DNA from: DAOQVB01 sp964400865
GTDB taxonomy: Bacteria > Patescibacteriota > Microgenomatia > UBA1400 > PJMF01
Reading direction: 5' to 3'
NCBI GenBank assembly: GCA_964400865.1
Contig: CAYNWG010000014.1
Coordinates: 1-22,915, forward strand
Length of the DNA: 22,915 nt
In this document: positions 14,135 to 22,064 of the stretch, piece by piece
Layout: each line of letters begins with the position of its first letter
Numbering within the stretch: position 1 is the stretch's first letter
Program-made: the position numbers and the translations under genes
The notes under the pieces: generated by a model
What the model was told of the DNA's origin: nothing
Seen by the model: the letters and a program-made list of their open reading frames with translations, nothing else
The model's database searches: none

Positions 14135-15979
14135 ATGATAAATCGCTACTCTCAACCTCAGTATCGATCACTATACGAACAGTCTATAGCGAATCCTACG
14201 GAATTTTGGCAACACTTTGCTGAAACTGAGCTCGAATGGTTTCAGCCCTTTACTACGTCATTCTCTTGGAAGTATCCTCACTATTCATGGTTTGATGGCG
14301 GTATGATCAATATTACCCACAACTGTCTTGACCGGCATATCGCTGAGGGCAACGGGGATCGCGTTGCTTACATTTTCAATAACGAACTAGAAGAAGAAGA
14401 AAAAATAACCTATGCGCAACTATTGGAGCGAGTCAACCAAGTAGCTAACATGTTACGGCAATATGGGGTTCAAAAAGGTGATCGAGTAGTGATTTACATG
14501 CCGTTGACAATAGAGCAGATCACCATCATGTTGGCCTGCGCCAGAATGGGAGCCATTCATTCGGTAGTTTATGCAGGATTTAGTGCAGAGGCGTTGGCAA
14601 TACGGATTAAAGATACGCAAGCTAGACTTGTTTTCACAGCCACTTGGATGCAAAAAAATGGTAAACAACATGAGTTGCTTGGTGTTGTTCGTGAAGCGGT
14701 TGCGATGTGTCCTTTGGTTGAGCATGTGCTTGTGATGCAACGGAAAACTCGACCGATGTCATTACAAGCAAGTGAACTCGATTTTCATGACCAAACTACT
14801 ACTCAATCAAACGAATTTGCAGTGGTGCCAGTTGAAAGTTCAACGCCACTATTTATCTTGTATACTTCTGGTACAACTGGCACCCCAAAAGGGATTGTGC
14901 ATGGCCATGGAGGATACAATTTGTATTCTCACATGACATTTAAGTACAATTTTGATATTCAAGAAAGCCAAGTACATTGGACAGCCGCAGACACTGGTTG
15001 GATTACTGGCCATAGTTATATTGTGTATGGTCCTTTATCAAATGGAGTAACTTCGATTCTATATGAGGGCGGGCCAGCATTTCCAAACCCCGATCGATAT
15101 TGGGAACTAGTTGATAAATATCAGGTACAAAGTTTTTATACTGCTCCAACCGTTATTCGCATGCTGATGCGTGAAGGTGAAAAGTATCCAAAAAAACACA
15201 AACTAACATCACTGCGAGTCATAGGCAGTGTAGGCGAACCCATTAATCCCGCTGCTTGGCAATGGTACTCTACTCATATTGGTAAGGGAAAAGCGTCGGT
15301 AATAGACACTTGGTGGCAGACTGAAACTGGAGGTCACATGTTGGTGACACCACCAGCTATGAAACAAAAGCCGGGGAGTGCTGGCTTACCTTTTTTAGGC
15401 ATACAGCCAAGCATTGTGGATGATGATGGCAACGAAGTTACTCAACCAAATGTGGTTGGCCATCTGGTGATTAAACATCCTTGGCCTGGTGCGCTGCTAA
15501 CTTGTTGGAACAATGACGATCGGTTTGTCCAGTACTGGAGTGAATTTGGCAATAAACAGTATTTTTATACTGGCGATGTGGCCCAAAAAGATAGCGACCA
15601 ATACTACATGGTTTTGGGGAGAGCTGATGACGTGATTAATGTAGGTGGAGTCAGAATAAGCACTGCAGAAGTAGAAAGCGCGCTCGTTTCACACGAGAAT
15701 GTTGCGGAGGCAGCCGCAATTGGCATCAGCGATCTAGTAAAAGGGGAAGTCATCAAGGTTTTTGTGGTGCTCAACCAAGGTGTGGTTTTGAGCGCTGAGC
15801 TTAAACTAGAGTTAAAAAAGTGGGTCCGTAAAAAAATTGGGTATATCGCGGAGCCGACAGATATTGAGCAGGTAAATACATTACCAAAAACGCGCAGTGG
15901 GAAAATCATGCGGAGAGTTTTGAAAGCAAAAGAGATGGGCTTAGTAGTTGGAGATACTTCCACGATGGAGGAGCAATAA
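14135..15979 (+). CDS. acs: Acetyl-CoA synthetase, AMP-forming
   Basis: A 614-residue adenylate-forming enzyme that makes acetyl-CoA from acetate, ATP and CoA through acetyl-AMP. Diagnostic parts are the N-terminal Acs domain (FWQHFAETELEWFQPF), the P-loop-like motif YTSGTTGTPKG at about 243-253, HWTAADTGWITGHSYIVYGPL, IGSVGEPINP, and TWWQTETGG at 392-400, whose Trp lies in the acetate pocket of known Acs enzymes. The C-terminal PKTRSGKIMRR has the catalytic lysine K590, which is acetylated in other bacteria to switch the enzyme off. It is about 40 residues shorter than the usual 650, without loss of a core motif. Propionate activation cannot be excluded. It follows the SIMPL gene by 9 nt; cysS starts 31 nt downstream from its own -10. 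Confidence 0.95.
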   Translation: MINRYSQPQYRSLYEQSIANPTEFWQHFAETELEWFQPFTTSFSWKYPHYSWFDGGMINITHNCLDRHIAEGNGDRVAYIFNNELEEEEKITYAQLLERVNQVANMLRQYGVQKGDRVVIYMPLTIEQITIMLACARMGAIHSVVYAGFSAEALAIRIKDTQARLVFTATWMQKNGKQHELLGVVREAVAMCPLVEHVLVMQRKTRPMSLQASELDFHDQTTTQSNEFAVVPVESSTPLFILYTSGTTGTPKGIVHGHGGYNLYSHMTFKYNFDIQESQVHWTAADTGWITGHSYIVYGPLSNGVTSILYEGGPAFPNPDRYWELVDKYQVQSFYTAPTVIRMLMREGEKYPKKHKLTSLRVIGSVGEPINPAAWQWYSTHIGKGKASVIDTWWQTETGGHMLVTPPAMKQKPGSAGLPFLGIQPSIVDDDGNEVTQPNVVGHLVIKHPWPGALLTCWNNDDRFVQYWSEFGNKQYFYTGDVAQKDSDQYYMVLGRADDVINVGGVRISTAEVESALVSHENVAEAAAIGISDLVKGEVIKVFVVLNQGVVLSAELKLELKKWVRKKIGYIAEPTDIEQVNTLPKTRSGKIMRRVLKAKEMGLVVGDTSTMEEQ

Positions 15980-15998
15980 GAATAGCTCCGGAGTGCGT

Positions 15999-16004
15999 TA
16001 CAAT
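15999..16004 (+). promoter_or_regulatory. -10 of cysS, leaderless
   Basis: TACAAT, then ATGTTG, then ATG 16011. The 6-nt spacing points to transcription starting at the second ATG of the ATG-TTG-ATG run. No -35 is visible. Confidence 0.5.
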
Positions 16005-16010
16005 ATGTTG

Positions 16011-17261
16011 ATGCGATTATTTAATACCATGAGTCGATCGATTGAAGATTTCGTACCCATTACTGATAAAAAAGTGGGTCTATATGCCTGTGGTTTTACA
16101 GTGTACGACTATACTCACTTGGGACATTTGCGCAAATATAGTATGGACGATGTGCTCGTTCGATTGCTTCGACATGAGGGATTTGATGTAACATTTGTAC
16201 AAAATGTAACAGATGTAGGTCACTTAGCATCAGATGCAGATACCGGTGAAGACAAGTTGGAAAAAGGCGCCAAGAAGTACGGTCAGTCTGTTTGGGATGT
16301 GGCGAAAAAATTTGAAGATTATTTTTTTTATAGTATGGATACGATGGGTAATCAGCGGCCCGATGTTAGTTGTAGAGCGACCGAACATATTCCTCAGCAG
16401 ATTGAGTTGGTTAAAACCTTAGAATCAAGGGGTTTTACGTACGTCATTGATGGTGACGGTGTATATTTTGACACCAGCAAGTTGGAGGATTATGGAAAAT
16501 TAGCCGGACTCACGAAAGAAAAAATTGAGCAACTGAAGGGTGGTGCCAGAGTGGAAATGGTAGATGGCAAACGTAACGTAACCGATTTTGCTCTATGGAA
16601 GTTTGAAAGACCGGAGGAGAATCGAGCGATGAGCTGGGAGAGTCCTTGGGCGACACGAGGTTTTCCTGGTTGGCATATCGAGTGTAGTGCGATGGCCATG
16701 CAGTATTTGGGTGAACAATTTGAGATTCACACAGGAGGGATAGACCATATCGATATCCATCACACCAACGAAATCGCCCAAGCTGAGTCCGCGACTGGTA
16801 AAAAACCATTCGTCAAATATTGGGTGCATCATAACCATCTGCGAGTAGATAACGAAAAAATGAGCAAGTCGTTGGGNNNNNNNNNNNNNNNNNNNNNNNN
16901 NNNNNNNNNNNNNNNNNNNNNNNNNNNNNNNNNNNNNNNNNNNNNNNNNNNNNNNNNNNNNNNNNNNNNNNNNNNNGATTTACGGAACGAACAAAAATGG
17001 CAACTATTAAATGAATTTGATCAAGTATTGGGTTTGGGAATTGGATCAATCAACCAACTTACATTTGGAGATACAGTGAGAACATTTGTCAATCCAGCAA
17101 CTTTACCAGATGAAGTTCAAGCCGCGCTTTCCAGACGTCAACAGGCTCGTGAGCAAAAAAATTGGCAACAATCAGACGAATTAAGAGAAAAAATACTCCA
17201 ACTGGGTTACAAAATTGAAGATGCTGGCTCAAACCAACACGTATTTAAATCAACTAACTAA
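16011..17261 (+). CDS. cysS: Cysteinyl-tRNA synthetase (interrupted by an assembly gap)
   Basis: Charges tRNA-Cys with cysteine. Counting from ATG 16011: RLFNTMSRSIEDF is the usual start; C27 is a zinc ligand; HLGH (36-39) is the HIGH signature; GWHIECSAM and HHTNEIAQAE carry the other zinc and substrate residues; KMSKS is at 283-287. The anticodon-binding end is intact (RQQAREQKNWQQSDELREKI). A run of 100 Ns at 16877-16976 removes the part just after KMSKS. The reading frame continues across it by chance of placeholder length. Family members have roughly 115 residues between KMSKS and the 'vLGL' helix, against about 55 here, so the true gap is probably nearer 300 nt. An in-frame upstream start (15948) would overlap acs and is rejected. 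Confidence 0.95.
   Translation: MRLFNTMSRSIEDFVPITDKKVGLYACGFTVYDYTHLGHLRKYSMDDVLVRLLRHEGFDVTFVQNVTDVGHLASDADTGEDKLEKGAKKYGQSVWDVAKKFEDYFFYSMDTMGNQRPDVSCRATEHIPQQIELVKTLESRGFTYVIDGDGVYFDTSKLEDYGKLAGLTKEKIEQLKGGARVEMVDGKRNVTDFALWKFERPEENRAMSWESPWATRGFPGWHIECSAMAMQYLGEQFEIHTGGIDHIDIHHTNEIAQAESATGKKPFVKYWVHHNHLRVDNEKMSKSLXXXXXXXXXXXXXXXXXXXXXXXXXXXXXXXXXXDLRNEQKWQLLNEFDQVLGLGIGSINQLTFGDTVRTFVNPATLPDEVQAALSRRQQAREQKNWQQSDELREKILQLGYKIEDAGSNQHVFKSTN
16877..16976. other. Assembly gap of 100 Ns
   Basis: Exactly 100 undetermined bases within cysS, the usual placeholder for a scaffold join of unknown size. The same gene continues on both sides in a sensible order, so the join itself looks right. Confidence 0.98.
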
Positions 17262-17287
17262 GAAAAAAAGCTTTGTCACTATTTAAA

Positions 17288-17473
17288 ATGCTTGAGTCTC
17301 AGCCGAAAGATCAAAAAAAGGTAAAAGAAGTAGCAGGTATTCCATGGTCTTACATGCATGGTATGAATGAAATTACCACATTTCCTGATGGTAGTGTTCT
17401 AGTCAAATATCCACGCAATAAATCTCGGCGATTTGGATCTCTCGCTGAGTATTTGGCCATGACGATTGATTGA
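17288..17473 (+). CDS. Small conserved-looking hypothetical protein
   Basis: A 61-residue protein from ATG 17288 (66 from TTG 17273, which lies 11 nt after the cysS stop). No SD precedes either start, so the choice is uncertain. The N-terminal third is charged (SQPKDQKKVKEV). The rest, PWSYMHGMNEITTFPDGSVL and RRFGSLAEYLA, reads like a small folded domain with a beta-hairpin and a final helix. No family recognised. It probably shares the cysS transcript. A 10-bp inverted repeat overlaps its stop codon. Confidence 0.55.
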   Translation: MLESQPKDQKKVKEVAGIPWSYMHGMNEITTFPDGSVLVKYPRNKSRRFGSLAEYLAMTID

Positions 17474-17503
17474 CCATAAACTTAGATACATTTTGGTCAA
17501 TCA
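17467..17503. repeat. Inverted repeat (10-bp arms) overlapping the end of the small gene
   Basis: TGATTGACCA (17467-17476) and TGGTCAATCA (17494-17503) are perfect reverse complements separated by 17 bases. The left arm contains the TGA stop codon of the small gene. No T-run follows, so a simple intrinsic terminator is unlikely. An mRNA 3'-end hairpin or a dimeric regulator site are the alternatives. Confidence 0.5.
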
Positions 17504-17573
17504 GATGCTCTTAGATTTATTACAGAATTGAGGTTTTGTTGCCAAGTGATCCTGAGGTTCCTTAGTAAACCGA

Positions 17574-17582
17574 TGGTATACT
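17574..17582 (+). promoter_or_regulatory. Extended -10 of the methyltransferase-like gene, leaderless
   Basis: TG-G-TATACT, then 7 nt, then ATG 17590. Transcription is expected to start at or next to the start codon. Confidence 0.6.
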
Positions 17583-17589
17583 TTTACCG

Positions 17590-18375
17590 ATGAATGAAAC
17601 AAATGAAGAACATACTCACGTGGTTTCAACTCGTTTTGAATTCGGTAGTTTGATTCAACGATTGAAGGCAGACAGGTTGATTAAGCGGTTTAAGCAGGAT
17701 GCTACTTTTTTACCCTCAACTACCCAGCTTCGACTAGCTTTTAATCTTGATCATGAAGATTCGATTCATCCATACTGGAATCATTTAGTCAGAGGTCTAT
17801 CTGGATCTCATGAAATACTGACGCAGGAGTACATTCAGGCATTGGCAAATTATTTAGTCGATAGAATGACGGAAATTGAAGCAGAAACTGGCAAATTTGG
17901 AAATATAGTTGAAGTAGGAGCGGGGGATGGGCAGCTAGCTTTTTTTCTAAACCAAGCTTTAAAAAACAAATCAAAAATAACGATTATTCCCACTGATGCT
18001 AAAATTGGATGGATAGAAGAATCAAAGTTTGAAGTTGAAAAAGCCGATGTACTTGCCGCATTGTCAAAACATGTTCCATCCATAGTGATTTGCTCATGGA
18101 TGCCTGAAGGAATCGATTGGACAGATGCATTTGCAAATACTCCAGGCGTGAGAGAGTATATTTTGATAGGTAATCCGGATCATACGGGCAAACATAATTA
18201 TTCTTGGGAGAATCATTCTTTGCTTGAGTTTAGACAAGTTAATCTGGTGGACATTTCAAGTTTTCAGCTAGCACGATTTCTAGGTACTGTGAGAACTGAT
18301 CGGGAGCGCCGAACTCTGGATGCAAGGGGAGCGATAAAATATCCAAGTAGAACAGTTGCATTTAGAAGACTGTAG
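17590..18375 (+). CDS. SAM-dependent methyltransferase-like protein
   Basis: A 261-residue protein. IVEVGAGDGQLAFFL at about 106-120 is a good motif I of class I methyltransferases (E-V-G-A-G-D-G, the SAM-binding loop). It is followed by TIIPTDAK where the acidic ribose-binding residue is expected, then VICSWMPEGIDWT as the strand-4/motif-IV region. In place of the usual D/N-PPY it has S-W-M-P. SWMP followed by DWT resembles a little-studied group of methyltransferase-like proteins; this is from memory. The N-terminal 90 residues are helical. Substrate unknown. It starts at ATG 17590, predicted leaderless, and is followed 63 nt later by the DUF4173 gene with its own -10. Confidence 0.75.
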   Translation: MNETNEEHTHVVSTRFEFGSLIQRLKADRLIKRFKQDATFLPSTTQLRLAFNLDHEDSIHPYWNHLVRGLSGSHEILTQEYIQALANYLVDRMTEIEAETGKFGNIVEVGAGDGQLAFFLNQALKNKSKITIIPTDAKIGWIEESKFEVEKADVLAALSKHVPSIVICSWMPEGIDWTDAFANTPGVREYILIGNPDHTGKHNYSWENHSLLEFRQVNLVDISSFQLARFLGTVRTDRERRTLDARGAIKYPSRTVAFRRL

Positions 18376-18426
18376 CACGATTACTCCAACCGATGCCCCT
18401 GATTTTGAGATCCAGTAATTATGAAC

Positions 18427-18432
18427 TATAAT
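18427..18432 (+). promoter_or_regulatory. Consensus -10 (TATAAT) of the DUF4173 gene, leaderless
   Basis: TATAAT followed by TGA and ATG-ATG. The second ATG (18439) is 6 nt from the hexamer and is the predicted leaderless start; the first is only 3 nt away. Confidence 0.6.
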
Positions 18433-18438
18433 TGAATG

Positions 18439-20523
18439 ATGGGGGGGTTGAGTATGCTGACGCTAATCTTCGCAATTATTCCTATCGTAGTTTTGCTTGC
18501 TGGTATCTGGTGGATCATCAAAAGCCAAAAACAGGCGGGACAAATTACTATCTCTTTTCCACCACATTCTGCTTGGTTTAGTTTAGTGCTGTTAGTTGGA
18601 TTTCATCTCGGCATCTACGATACACTTACGGCTCAAATATTCCCATCGGTTGGATTATTAGTTTTTGGAATCGCAACTACAATCGCCTGGGTGATAATCT
18701 TTTGGCAAAAATGGACGCCGATTATTTCTACGTTACTCATAATCATGGTTGCGAGCGCATTACTAATGCCGTTAAGAGCCAGTGGCTTCATTCAAGGCAT
18801 TAATTTTCTAGTGTTTTTTGTAACAAACATGCTTCTTTCTTTGCGTCTGATACGGAGAGCGGGTGCTCAAACACTCCTTCGACTCTGTAGTGATGCCTTC
18901 CAGGCCGGATTACACAGTATTAGCCAATTTATTGCTTTAGTTGGTTGGCTCAAGAATGAAAAAACGAGTGAGAGTCAGCAAAAAATTGTAGGTTGGATTA
19001 AAACAGCTAGTTTGGCTTTAATTGGAGCAATGGTATTTATTGTTTTGTTGAGTCAAGCAGATCCAGTTTTTGCCCAACTTGTTAGAGACTTGCGAGAACA
19101 ATTACTCGGACGATTTATTTGGACTGTGGTGATTGCGCTGGCACTTGCAGTTGGTCTCTCAATGCGACAATCGCAGGAAGATGCGCCTTATCAACTCAAA
19201 TGGTTTTCTCGCAGAGATGCAATTGTGGTTGTTGCAACAGTTAGTTTGGTGATCGCTGGGTTCTTAGTTGTTCAATGGCGATATCTTTTTGGCAGCTCTC
19301 ACGAATTACTTGATGTATTGAACATGAGTTATAGCGAATATGTCCGCAAGGGATTTGTGGAACTTCTAGTAGCTACTTTAATCGGTGGAGTTTTGAGTTA
19401 CTTACTGGCAATCAAACTGAGAAACGGAATGACGGTCGGCAAGCGTTTTTGGTTACTAGTAGTTGGTAATACCTTTTTGATTATTGAGTTGTTTGCATTG
19501 CTCGTTTCTGCTTATAAAAGAGATCTGTTGTATGTGGAAACGTATGGACTCACTCGAGTCAGAATTATTGGCGAAGTTTTCTTAGTTTGGTTGGCTTGTT
19601 TATTGTTACTGTTGTTAATTTTTGCACTTTGGCATAAGTTGAAGGAGAGAAGCGTATTGTTGCTTTTTGGCGTTGTGTCAGTTGTTGCTTGGTTAGGCTT
19701 GCAGGTAATTAATGTGGATGCCATCATTGCGCGCGGCGCACCGGGTCACCATGATTACACTGATTACTTTTATATCATGCAGTTATCTGAAGATGCCGCG
19801 CGCGAACAACTTACGCTCCTACCAAATGTAATTTCTGAAACCCATCAACTTCTGGCCAAACCAACTTTAACCGATGAAGAGCACTCTCAGTTGGCAGGTC
19901 TAAAACTCGCACTTCTAACATTTCGCGACCACCGAGACCGGCTGTACTTACACTATGCACCAGAAGCGACTCTACTTGAAATGAGTGAAAAACTGATCGA
20001 GCGTTGGTCGTATGATGTTTTTGCCTGCAAGGGAGCAGAGCAACGATCATTATATATTGATCGTGATCCAAGTAGTTGTTTGCCACATGAGCGCCAGCTT
20101 TCAAAACGATTAAAGACTGAAAGAACCTGGCGTTTTTATTCACCAACTCGCAAACAAGCATTTGTTGCATGGTCAGCGCAACCAGAGTTAGTATGGGGAG
20201 TAGACCAAGAAATTGATGCAATTCGGAACTATCAAAACAATCAAAAACTAAGCTTATTCAACCAAGAAAAACGCTTATTGACGGACTTCTCATACCCGTT
20301 TCTATCGGTACAATTAAAGTATTATCCTGGTGCGGACGACTATGTTCAAGATGCTGCACCTGAGAATCAATATATCAGACCAGAGTTGAAAAGTACGCCT
20401 GCTCCTATACTTAAAGACATACCAGTTACGAACCCCACGCCATTCGTGAAAAATCTTGTGTTACCCACACAAGAACCAAAGATACTACATATCAACTTAG
20501 TGACACCAACACCAATTGAGTAG
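18439..20523 (+). CDS. DUF4173-type polytopic membrane protein
   Basis: A 694-residue protein with about a dozen hydrophobic segments in residues 1-430 and a soluble C-terminal part of about 260 residues. The DUF4173 signature is clear: YVETYGLTRVRI near residue 365, which matches the family's 'YveaYGLTrlR', and NVDAIIARGAP followed by DYFYIMQLSEDA, which matches 'NpdalIarrN...DlxYLxxLSxDA'. The family's function is unknown. The C-terminal end is unusual, rich in Pro/Thr (TPAPILKDIPVTNPTP), like a surface linker. Start at ATG 18439 by promoter spacing; the start codon is followed by a run of seven G. The next gene is a GT39 enzyme, 43 nt downstream of its stop. Confidence 0.82.
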   Translation: MGGLSMLTLIFAIIPIVVLLAGIWWIIKSQKQAGQITISFPPHSAWFSLVLLVGFHLGIYDTLTAQIFPSVGLLVFGIATTIAWVIIFWQKWTPIISTLLIIMVASALLMPLRASGFIQGINFLVFFVTNMLLSLRLIRRAGAQTLLRLCSDAFQAGLHSISQFIALVGWLKNEKTSESQQKIVGWIKTASLALIGAMVFIVLLSQADPVFAQLVRDLREQLLGRFIWTVVIALALAVGLSMRQSQEDAPYQLKWFSRRDAIVVVATVSLVIAGFLVVQWRYLFGSSHELLDVLNMSYSEYVRKGFVELLVATLIGGVLSYLLAIKLRNGMTVGKRFWLLVVGNTFLIIELFALLVSAYKRDLLYVETYGLTRVRIIGEVFLVWLACLLLLLLIFALWHKLKERSVLLLFGVVSVVAWLGLQVINVDAIIARGAPGHHDYTDYFYIMQLSEDAAREQLTLLPNVISETHQLLAKPTLTDEEHSQLAGLKLALLTFRDHRDRLYLHYAPEATLLEMSEKLIERWSYDVFACKGAEQRSLYIDRDPSSCLPHERQLSKRLKTERTWRFYSPTRKQAFVAWSAQPELVWGVDQEIDAIRNYQNNQKLSLFNQEKRLLTDFSYPFLSVQLKYYPGADDYVQDAAPENQYIRPELKSTPAPILKDIPVTNPTPFVKNLVLPTQEPKILHINLVTPTPIE

Positions 20524-20554
20524 AAACAAACTAGGTGATGCTCACTTTTTCAGT

Positions 20555-20560
20555 TATGAT
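20555..20560 (+). promoter_or_regulatory. -10 of the GT39 gene, leaderless GTG start
   Basis: TATGAT, then ACTACT, then GTG 20567. The exact 6-nt spacing supports the GTG over the upstream TTG at 20516, which overlaps the previous gene. Confidence 0.55.
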
Positions 20561-20566
20561 ACTACT

Positions 20567-22012
20567 GTGAAGAAGATAGACTGGTTAATTTACTTCATCC
20601 TAGTTGCTGTTTTTTCAGTCGTTTTTTTTTATCGCTTGGGTTGGTTAAGTTTGCAAAGCTTTGATGAAGCTTGGTATGCAGTGATCGCTAGAAATGTTTT
20701 GTTCCGTAATAACCCCTTACTACTTTGGTTTAATGGTACGCCATTTACCGATCACCCCCCCTTAGGTTTTTGGTTGATGGCAACAGCGTATCGCATCTTT
20801 GGGATTTCAGAACTCACAACTAGGGCTATCTCAGCCCTGACGGGAATTGGTAGCTTGTTGTTACTATATAGCATTGGGAAACAGCTGGTACATCGAAATG
20901 TTGGTTTAATGGCCAGCTTGATGTTGGGCAGTAGCCTTTGGTTTGTGTATCGGGCTCGGTCTGGTAATTTAGATGTACCGCTACTATTTTTCTATTTACT
21001 CACCGTATTTTTAGGCTTGCTCTATCAAAAAAATCGAAAACTTGCAGTTTTGGTTGGTTTGGCTTTTGGTTGTTTGTTGTTGATAAAAACGTTAGTAGGG
21101 GTTTCGGCGGGAATAATTTTATTGTTCTTATTACTCTCATCAAAATATAGCAAAAAGGCTAAAATTAGGGATGGCTTGCTGGCTGGTTTAGCAACTCTTG
21201 GCGCTGTTTTACCCTGGTATGGGTACAACGCCATCTTCAATAGTGGGTTTTTGTATCACCACTTTGTAGAAATTGGTTTGCGCGCAGGTAACCCAGATTT
21301 TGTCAGTCAGGGACTACAAATTCAAAAAATATTACTCTATTTACATAGTGGAGTAGGCAGGTGGTATACCCTTTCATTAGCCGGTGTTGTATCTTTAGGT
21401 CTTTTCTTTACTAAACGCAAGCGAGCAATTGCTCTGATTTTCATCTGGCTTTTGGTTGTAGGAGGTCCTTTCTTACTCAATGAAAAAACTGAAGTTTGGC
21501 ACTTGTTGCCACTGTATCCACCATTATTCTTATCTGCAGCGACAGCTTTTTATTATGCTACTCAAAGGTTGGGAAGGTATTTTCAGAATAAAATGATTAA
21601 AAATTTAGTGTTTCTAACTCCACTGTGCATGGTGTCTGCTCTAGCGGTTTTTCAGCTGAGGCAAATCTGGCAGATTGTTTTGCCAGTTGATCGTTACATT
21701 CCCCCGATTGATCAGATAGCTCAGGTGGCTGGTACCTTGCCTGGCCAACTGTACCTTAAAGAAGTGGTTGGTCCTGAGGTAATTTATTATTCTGGTAAAA
21801 ATGTTATTAGTTTTGGTCTGAATCCAGAATCTTTTTCAATCATGAGGGATGTGTTGTCTAACCCAAAGGAAAAAGTTTTGATGATTGTGCCCGCGAACGA
21901 CTTGGCCACGCTTGATGCTCAGCAAATCAGTTATGTTGTTTTGGAACAAAATGTTGATTATGCCCTTATTTCAAATGTACTATCCAAGCCTATTCTAGAG
22001 TTACTTCCATAG
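20567..22012 (+). CDS. GT39 (PMT_2/ArnT-like) glycosyltransferase
   Basis: A 481-residue polytopic protein of the dolichyl/undecaprenyl-phosphate-sugar glycosyltransferase family, acting at the outer face of the membrane. Counting from GTG 20567: a first membrane helix at 6-22; catalytic-type D33-E34 in SFDEAWYAVIARN; then FTDHPPLGFWLMATAYRIFG, the classic 'PPL.yWL...lFG' motif; SELTTRAISALTG; and ARSGNLDVPLLFFYLL, whose Asp is conserved. About ten further membrane helices follow, then a soluble C-terminal domain of about 90 residues. ArnT-like modification of a lipid or glycan, or protein O-glycosylation, are both possible. A run of seven C encodes the P-P of HPPL. A longer TTG start at 20516 is rejected because of the -10 location. 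Confidence 0.88.
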   Translation: MKKIDWLIYFILVAVFSVVFFYRLGWLSLQSFDEAWYAVIARNVLFRNNPLLLWFNGTPFTDHPPLGFWLMATAYRIFGISELTTRAISALTGIGSLLLLYSIGKQLVHRNVGLMASLMLGSSLWFVYRARSGNLDVPLLFFYLLTVFLGLLYQKNRKLAVLVGLAFGCLLLIKTLVGVSAGIILLFLLLSSKYSKKAKIRDGLLAGLATLGAVLPWYGYNAIFNSGFLYHHFVEIGLRAGNPDFVSQGLQIQKILLYLHSGVGRWYTLSLAGVVSLGLFFTKRKRAIALIFIWLLVVGGPFLLNEKTEVWHLLPLYPPLFLSAATAFYYATQRLGRYFQNKMIKNLVFLTPLCMVSALAVFQLRQIWQIVLPVDRYIPPIDQIAQVAGTLPGQLYLKEVVGPEVIYYSGKNVISFGLNPESFSIMRDVLSNPKEKVLMIVPANDLATLDAQQISYVVLEQNVDYALISNVLSKPILELLP

Positions 22013-22064
22013 TTTTTTGAAAAGCTTGCATTTATAACGTGATATTGATAAGTTTCGATACATA

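Noticed and set aside
15604..15963. Minus-strand open frame of 119 codons
   Set aside because: Antisense to the conserved C-terminal domain of acs.
15948..16010. Longer N-terminus for CysS starting within the end of acs
   Set aside because: It would overlap acs by 32 bases, adds residues not typical of CysS, and the -10 at 15999-16004 lies inside it. The family's usual start RLFNT fits ATG 16011.
19811..20221. Minus-strand open frame of 136 codons
   Set aside because: Antisense to the soluble C-terminal part of the DUF4173 protein, which has good family matches; no start signals.
20516..20566. TTG start for the GT39 gene overlapping the DUF4173 stop
   Set aside because: The extra residues are not membrane-like or family-like, and a TATGAT -10 lies within them, 6 nt before GTG 20567.
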